Assembly (NCBI GenBank): GCA_035640455.1
Contig: DASQWB010000168.1
Location: 1-17,902, forward strand
Origin: AC-50 sp035640455
GTDB lineage: Bacteria > Actinomycetota > Thermoleophilia > Gaiellales > Gaiellaceae
Length of the DNA stretch: 17,902 bases
Direction of reading: 5' to 3'
Under the pieces are notes generated by a model, which was not told the DNA's origin, ran no database searches, and saw nothing but the letters and a program-made list of their open reading frames with translations. Positions 14,442 through 17,902 of this stretch are shown in pieces. Within the stretch, counting starts at the first letter, position 1; each line of letters starts with the position of its first letter. A program made the translations under genes and the position numbers.

Positions 14442-15032
14442 TCAATCGGTTCGACCGGTCGTTTCAGACGGACGCGCGGGCAAAGCCCGCACGTCCTGAG
14501 GACGGCGCCGCCGAGTCGGCGCCTCGGGCGCATCCCAGTCGGCGCGCGTCAGCGCGTACAGGACGTAGTCCTCGCGGCCGCCGCGCGTCGGCATGAAGCC
14601 GCGCAGCGTCCCCTCGTACGAGAAGCCGACCTTCTCGAGCACGCCGCGCATGGCGGCGTTGCCGGGCGCCGTCGAGGCTTGGACGCGCTCGGCGCCCTCG
14701 CGCCTGAAGAGCCGCTCGACGAGCTGGCGCACCGCCTCGGCGCCGTGCCCGGACCCGCGGTCGGCCTCGTCGTAGAGCTCGACGCCGAGCTCGTAGACGC
14801 CCGGCGGGAACGCGTCGGGCGGGCAGCGGGCGTCGATCTCGCCGACGAGCCGGCCGCCGACGTCGATCGCGAGTCGCAGGGAGCCTTGGTGGAACGTGCC
14901 CGAGCGGGCGAGCTGCCGCTCGAGTGCGCGCCGCGCCATAGGTGTGACTCGCGTCGTCGGGCTCTGGCTCCTCGCTCGCGCCGCCCAGACGAGCTCGAAC
15001 TCCTCGGGTCGGAAGGGACGGAGCGTCGTCAC
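14442..15032 (-). CDS. GNAT N-acetyltransferase (RimJ/RimL type)
   Basis: 196 residues from GTG 15032. LRPFRPEEFELVW (4-16) is the usual first strand and helix; the acetyl-CoA loop is RGSGHGAEA (92-100, family RGxGxGxEA) and NAAMRGVLEKVGF (125-137) the helix and strand near the end of the fold. It transfers acetyl to an amino group; the substrate (ribosomal protein, antibiotic or small amine) cannot be told. The GTG overlaps the stop of the upstream membrane-anchored gene (GTGA, 4 nt), showing translational coupling. The reading frame extends far upstream but there overlaps the other gene and lacks family similarity. About 30 basic and polar residues after the fold form an unusual tail (from about 168), and its DNA contains two short hairpins. 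Confidence 0.88.
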   Translation of the reverse strand: MTTLRPFRPEEFELVWAARARSQSPTTRVTPMARRALERQLARSGTFHQGSLRLAIDVGGRLVGEIDARCPPDAFPPGVYELGVELYDEADRGSGHGAEAVRQLVERLFRREGAERVQASTAPGNAAMRGVLEKVGFSYEGTLRGFMPTRGGREDYVLYALTRADWDAPEAPTRRRRPQDVRALPARPSETTGRTD

Positions 15033-15562
15033 CGTGGGTAGATCGTCCGCACGTAGATCGAGTCGACGAGCCAGCGCCCGTCGATCCGCTTCAGGTCGAC
15101 CTCGAAGGCCGCATTGCCGATCTTCGCCCCGCTTCGCGGCTGCACGCCGAGCTCGAGTCCGACGGAGTTCCGGAACGAGTACTCGAGCACCCAGGCGTGG
15201 AACTGCGTCCCGCGGGCCGGGTAGGCGTAGACGGGCACATCGCCGCGGGCCCACTCCGCCCGGGTCGAGTCGTCCCGCAGGCGCGGGGTCGCGACGGCCC
15301 AGCCGGCGAGCGGGTCGCGGCGCGTGACGACGCCGCCGACGAAGCGGTCGAGCACCGCGTTGATGGCGCGACGGTCGCGACCCGACAGCGGCACCTGGTG
15401 CTCGGGGGCGATCCGCGCGATCCGCCCGCTCGTGAAGTGCTGCACGGTCCCGTGCTTGTTCGGCACGAGCTCGACCACGAGCGCGACGACGCCACCGGCC
15501 AAGACGACCATGCCCACGTAGGTCAGGCGGCGACGGCGACGAGGCGACGACAGGAGCTTCAA
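15029..15562 (-). CDS. Membrane-anchored protein with NTF2-like C-terminal domain, unknown function
   Basis: About 177 residues from TTG 15562. A basic N-terminus (SSPRRRRRLTYVG) and one membrane span at about 16-32 anchor it with the rest outside. The C-terminal domain ends in DLKRIDGRWLVDSIYV (156-171), the final-strand pattern of NTF2-like/SnoaL proteins, a resemblance I infer from motif only. No catalytic residues are recognised. Start is uncertain: ATG 15511 lies inside the membrane span and GTG 15517 near it, while further upstream codons run into the tRNA-Gly fragment at 15573. No Shine-Dalgarno is visible. It is coupled to the GNAT gene by a 4-nt overlap. Confidence 0.7.
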   Translation of the reverse strand: MKLLSSPRRRRRLTYVGMVVLAGGVVALVVELVPNKHGTVQHFTSGRIARIAPEHQVPLSGRDRRAINAVLDRFVGGVVTRRDPLAGWAVATPRLRDDSTRAEWARGDVPVYAYPARGTQFHAWVLEYSFRNSVGLELGVQPRSGAKIGNAAFEVDLKRIDGRWLVDSIYVRTIYPR

Positions 15563-15572
15563 CGCGAAGAAG

Positions 15573-15613
15573 AGCGGACGACGGGGATCGAACCCGCGAC
15601 CCTCAGCTTGGAA
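15573..15613 (-). other. 3' fragment of tRNA-Gly(TCC), candidate attachment-site scar
   Basis: Read on the minus strand, the sequence matches a tRNA-Gly from anticodon-loop position 33 to discriminator 73: TTCCAA, 3' anticodon stem GCTGA, T-arm GCGGG-TTCGATC-CCCGT and 3' acceptor CGTCCGC, then T. The 5' half is absent: immediately before the loop the sequence (GGTCGG) cannot pair with GCTGA, and no GCGGACG acceptor strand follows in the expected place. Tyrosine integrases commonly cross over in an anticodon loop and leave exactly this remnant. Seen: the fragment. Inferred: integration. Confidence 0.75.
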
Positions 15614-15963
15614 ACCGACCGGGAGCCGCGTGGTTGGTGGCATTTCGCGCAACCATGCCAGAAAGCGACCGGCCGACACCGCTCGGGACGGGTGGTTCGC
15701 ACACTGGCGCGGGCTTCGCCGATCACGATCACGCCGACTGAAAGAGCGATTTGCCGCCGACTCCAACCAGCCAACGGTTCCGCTGGATCGTAGGCGCGTC
15801 CGGTCGAGGGCTGCTCGCCTCGCGCCCGGCGCAGGTGCTGGAGCCGCCCGCTCAGCGCCTGGCGCGCGAGCGGGCTGGCGGAGACGACGATTGCCCCACG
15901 GCCGCTTGGGCCGTGGCCGTGGTCGCGCTCGGCGCCGTGCGATAAGCGCTGCAAGGGCGGACG

Positions 15964-15986
15964 AAGAAAAAACCGCATCGTGCGGT
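15964..15986 (-). terminator. Intrinsic terminator on the minus strand
   Basis: On the minus strand ACCGCA-CGA-TGCGGT forms a 6-bp stem with a 3-nt loop, directly followed by TTTTTTCTT. This is the only classical stem plus T-tract in the window. The nearest upstream minus-strand gene is the response regulator, whose stop is 525 bp away, so it may end a long 3' region or belong to a lost gene. Confidence 0.65.
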
Positions 15987-16295
15987 CATCGGAGGGATTC
16001 GGGGGTTGATGCACGTCGATAGCAGTGCGATGCTTCTACTCTCATACGCAAGCGGTCACCGCCGGCGCTATGGGCGGGCGCTGAGGCGAGACTGCAGCCG
16101 AGGGGTCGGCGTGGCGATCAGGGGTGATCGAGTCGCGCGTCGGCCCCTCGGCCCCTTGGATCTTTGAAGGTTCGCCCCGCTCAGTACCGACGCATCCTGA
16201 GCCGACCGAGCCTGGTGTCGGTCGCCGCGGTTGGCAGCCGAAGATCCTGGCCGAGCTGGAGATCTGCGCGCGTGGTGGGCCACGTCATTCAAGCC

Positions 16296-16331
16296 GCAAC
16301 CCGAGGCTGGAGAGCAACCCGAGGCTGAAGA
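16296..16331 (+). repeat. Two-copy 18-bp tandem repeat
   Basis: GCAACCCGAGGCTGGAGA (16296-16313) is followed without gap by the same 18 bp with one change (A for G at position 15) at 16314-16331. It lies in the gene-poor stretch. The period is a multiple of three, but no credible protein covers it. Confidence 0.8.
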
Positions 16332-16510
16332 TAGGTTCGATTCGTGCGTCGCTCCGCGGACTATGCGCCGAGGAGCCTGGGCGCCGTTCGCCACGGCGCA
16401 CTGCGACCGCGTCTCTCCCCCGGAAACCCACGCTCGACTCGGGCGCCTCGGCGCGGCCGCGATCTTAGCTCAGGCCGATCGGACCACGATGCGGTGCGTA
16501 CCGCCGATCC

Positions 16511-17110
16511 TCACTGACGCGCGACCAGCTCGTCGCGATAGGCGACGGCGATCGCCTGCGCACGGCTCCGAACGCCGAGCTTCGTGAAGATGTGCTCGAG
16601 ATGGGTGCCGACCGTCTTCTTGCTGATGAAGAGCGCCTTCGCGATCTCGTCCGCAGCTAGCCCCGCCGCCAGCAGCCGAAGCACCTCGCGCTCGCGCGGC
16701 GTGAGCAGCGCCATCGACGTCTCTGCGGCCGGAGATGCGTGTCGCACGAGTCGGCGAACACGGGCAAGGAGCTCGTCCACGGCGAACGGCTTGACGACGT
16801 AGTCGTCGGCGCCGACGAGAAGCCCCGCGACACGATCGTAGGACTCCGTTCGCGCGCCCGAGAGGAACAGCACCGGGAGCTCCTCCCCTAGCTCCTCTCG
16901 AAGCACGCGGCAGACTTCGTAGCCGGACCGGTCTCCGAGCGGCACCTCGAGAATGACCAGCGCCGGCGGATTCTCGCGTGCGACCTTCAGCCCGACTTCG
17001 CCGCTGCCGGCCTGGACGACGTCGTAGCCCTCCTCCTCGAGCAGATGCGCGAGCTCCGCTCGCGCGCTCGCGTCTGCGTCAACGATCAGGATCGGGCGGC
17101 CGCCACCCAA
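16511..17110 (-). CDS. LuxR/NarL-type response regulator with degenerate receiver
   Basis: 199 residues. The receiver domain (about 6-118) keeps S84 (LFLSGA) and K107 (VVKPF), but the phospho-acceptor position reads VILEVPLGD with Glu at 55 instead of Asp, and the acidic pair reads VDADAS with Ala at 12 in place of the second metal-binding Asp. It is therefore probably not phosphorylated in the normal way and may be permanently active-like. The LuxR helix-turn-helix (about 134-195) is intact: LTPREREVLRLLAAGL, then ISKKTVGTHLEHIFTKLGV. Start is TTG 17110; a stop codon lies four codons upstream in frame, so no longer start exists. No sensor kinase gene is adjacent. It is divergent from the Thr-rich gene, whose upstream region carries a short direct repeat. 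Confidence 0.9.
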   Translation of the reverse strand: MGGGRPILIVDADASARAELAHLLEEEGYDVVQAGSGEVGLKVARENPPALVILEVPLGDRSGYEVCRVLREELGEELPVLFLSGARTESYDRVAGLLVGADDYVVKPFAVDELLARVRRLVRHASPAAETSMALLTPREREVLRLLAAGLAADEIAKALFISKKTVGTHLEHIFTKLGVRSRAQAIAVAYRDELVARQ

Positions 17111-17217
17111 CGTCGTCGCTCATCCCCCTACCCGAGGTTCCGTGCCTCTGGTCGGCTCCTTTCCCTAAGGAAGTCGATCCAAACAAACCAGGTCGTTTCC
17201 CGAGTTCCACGCGCCTC

Positions 17218-17240
17218 GGGCTGTGGAAACGGGCTGTGGA
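17218..17240 (+). promoter_or_regulatory. Direct repeat GGGCTGTGGA upstream of the Thr-rich gene
   Basis: Two identical 10-mers, 17218-17227 and 17231-17240, with a 13-bp period, lie 25-47 bp before the GTG at 17265 in the 154-bp gap between the divergent genes. GGAAA (17226-17230 region) and TTTCC (about 17248-17252) also form an inverted pair. A paired half-site for the neighbouring LuxR-type regulator is plausible but not shown. Confidence 0.4.
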
Positions 17241-17264
17241 TGAAGCATTTCCGAGGAGGGCGAA

Positions 17265-17902
17265 GTGAGCGATAGCACCGGAACGCTGACGACGAGCACC
17301 ACGGCTACCACGACGACGACCGACCCGACGACGATGGACCCGGCCGCGACGGCGACGACGGACGCAGTCACGACGGATCCGTCAGCGACCACGAGTTCTG
17401 CGACGGACACCGGCTCCGCGACGGACACTGCTTCGACCACGGCCACGTCGGATTCGACCGCCACAGTCGATTCGACCACGTCGACGTCCACCGACACGTC
17501 CACTGTGACGGCGTCGACGTCGGGGAGCGGGACGACGGCTTCGACCACCGACACGTCGTCGACTGCCGACGCGACATCCACTCCGGATACGACGGCGTCG
17601 GCGGGTACGACGACTTCGTCGACCGACACGACCGCCGCGACGACGCAGACGGCGTCGACCTCGTCGGATACGACCCAGACGACCGACACGGCGACGGTCT
17701 CGACGACTGGAACGACGTCGATGGGCACGGATGCCGTGTCCAGTGATTCCGTCCAAACGTCGACTTCGACCACCGGCAGCCTCACCGACACGACCTCGTC
17801 GGCCGGCACGACCGATACGACGACTACGGCCGGCGATGCCGCCGGATCGACGACCGACGCGACGACGGCTGCCGACGCGACCACGACCTCGACCACGAGC
17901 TC
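17265..17902 (+). CDS. Thr/Ser/Asp-rich low-complexity protein, 3' end outside window
   Basis: Starts at GTG 17265 with Shine-Dalgarno GAGGAGGG (17253-17260) four bases upstream, and stays open for 212 codons to the window end. By hand count about 43% of residues are Thr; nearly all others are Ser, Ala, Asp, Gly and Val. There is no Lys, Arg, His, Cys, Asn, Glu, Ile or aromatic residue. Short units such as TTSTTD, STDT and ATTTT recur irregularly. Such composition is typical of extended, possibly O-glycosylated stalks or spacers of surface proteins, and Asp could bind Ca2+, but no signal peptide is seen in MSDSTGTLTTSTTATTTT. The function may lie in the missing C-terminal part. The opposite-strand frame is Val-rich and lacks a ribosome binding site, so the plus strand is preferred. 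Confidence 0.7.
   Translation, partial: MSDSTGTLTTSTTATTTTTDPTTMDPAATATTDAVTTDPSATTSSATDTGSATDTASTTATSDSTATVDSTTSTSTDTSTVTASTSGSGTTASTTDTSSTADATSTPDTTASAGTTTSSTDTTAATTQTASTSSDTTQTTDTATVSTTGTTSMGTDAVSSDSVQTSTSTTGSLTDTTSSAGTTDTTTTAGDAAGSTTDATTAADATTTSTTS

Larger units (their letters stand above)
15614..16510. other. About 900 bp without a convincing gene
   Basis: Open frames here on both strands lack recognisable motifs, good starts or family-like composition, and codon-position bias looks weak. Contents seen: TGGCAT/ATGCCA inverted repeat near 15638-15660, a minus-strand terminator at 15964-15986 and an 18-bp tandem duplication at 16296-16331. Lying between the tRNA-Gly fragment and the response regulator, it looks like decayed or non-coding DNA of an integrated element. 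Confidence 0.5.

Noticed and set aside
14477..14505. Two small hairpins (GCGGGC-AAA-GCCCGC and CGTCC-TGA-GGACG) near the HIT/GNAT junction
   Set aside because: They fall within the GNAT coding tail and lack a T-tract, so a terminator call is not supported.
15033..15254. Upstream extension of the GNAT frame
   Set aside because: Overlaps the membrane-anchored gene; the GTGA overlap at 15029-15032 marks the natural start.
15559..16014. Minus-strand 151-residue frame ending KLRVAGSIPVVRS
   Set aside because: That ending is the known false translation of a tRNA-Gly 3' half; the rest has no motif.
16124..16587. Two plus-strand frames of 114 and 118 codons
   Set aside because: No motif, no ribosome binding site, and the second overlaps the end of the response regulator gene antisense.
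17218..17243. DnaA-box-like TGTGGAAAC and TGTGGATGA
   Set aside because: One or two mismatches to the consensus, only two copies, and no dnaA/dnaN genes or AT-rich region; not evidence of an origin.
17165..17896. Minus-strand Val-rich 243-residue frame opposite the Thr-rich gene
   Set aside because: Strongly repetitive Val/Ala product is the complement of ACG/GAC triplets, lacks a ribosome binding site, and the plus frame has an excellent one.
1..17902. CRISPR array, complete insertion sequence, rRNA
   Set aside because: No regular spaced repeats, no transposase motif and no rRNA-like sequence were seen on either strand.

Overview
The window is high-GC throughout (by eye about 70%). GTG and TTG starts are common, genes are tightly packed, and the tRNA-Arg gene does not encode CCA. 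Together with the protein families present, this suggests an actinomycetote, probably of the Thermoleophilia (Gaiellales/Solirubrobacterales) type. The lineage is an inference from gene style, not from a marker gene.

Left part (1-3302). A minus-strand pair, an enolase-superfamily dipeptide-epimerase-like enzyme followed by a DUF1611 P-loop protein, matches the DgcA/DgcN pair known for D-glutamate catabolism. A tRNA-Arg(CCG) gene is encoded divergently on the plus strand. After it come two GC hairpins and then an HNH-type nuclease-like gene of lower GC, bracketed by two diverged copies of a repeat of about 90-100 bp, which looks like an inserted cassette.

Middle part (3302-10828). Five minus-strand genes are closely spaced: an XRE helix-turn-helix plus TPR regulator, a 999-residue FtsX-like permease, a single-chain twin ABC ATPase whose two domains are joined by an AbrB-like hairpin segment, a leucine-type amino-acid dehydrogenase and a small unknown protein. 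Divergent from the regulator is a 30-codon hydrophobic micro-ORF with a near-perfect Shine-Dalgarno site, followed by a 12-bp GC hairpin. HTH-TPR regulator, exporter and signal-like micropeptide together resemble an RRNPP-style peptide-sensing circuit. A rival reading is that the micro-ORF is a leader peptide for the downstream corA gene.

Right-middle part (10947-15562). A CorA-type Mg2+ channel gene overlaps tail-to-tail by 17 bp with a multi-membrane-span GT-C glycosyltransferase gene. That gene is divergent, with a 27-bp gap, from a HIT-family hydrolase gene. Converging on the HIT gene are a GNAT acetyltransferase and, overlapping it by 4 nt upstream, a small membrane-anchored protein.

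Right end (15573-17902). A 41-nt 3' fragment of a tRNA-Gly(TCC), broken at the anticodon loop, looks like an integration scar. Nearly 900 bp beyond it holds no convincing gene. Next come a LuxR-type response regulator that lacks the phospho-acceptor Asp and one Mg2+-binding Asp, and a divergent Thr/Ser/Asp-only low-complexity protein that runs off the window. If the scar is real, these two genes lie inside an integrated element whose other end is an intact tRNA-Gly to the right of the window.
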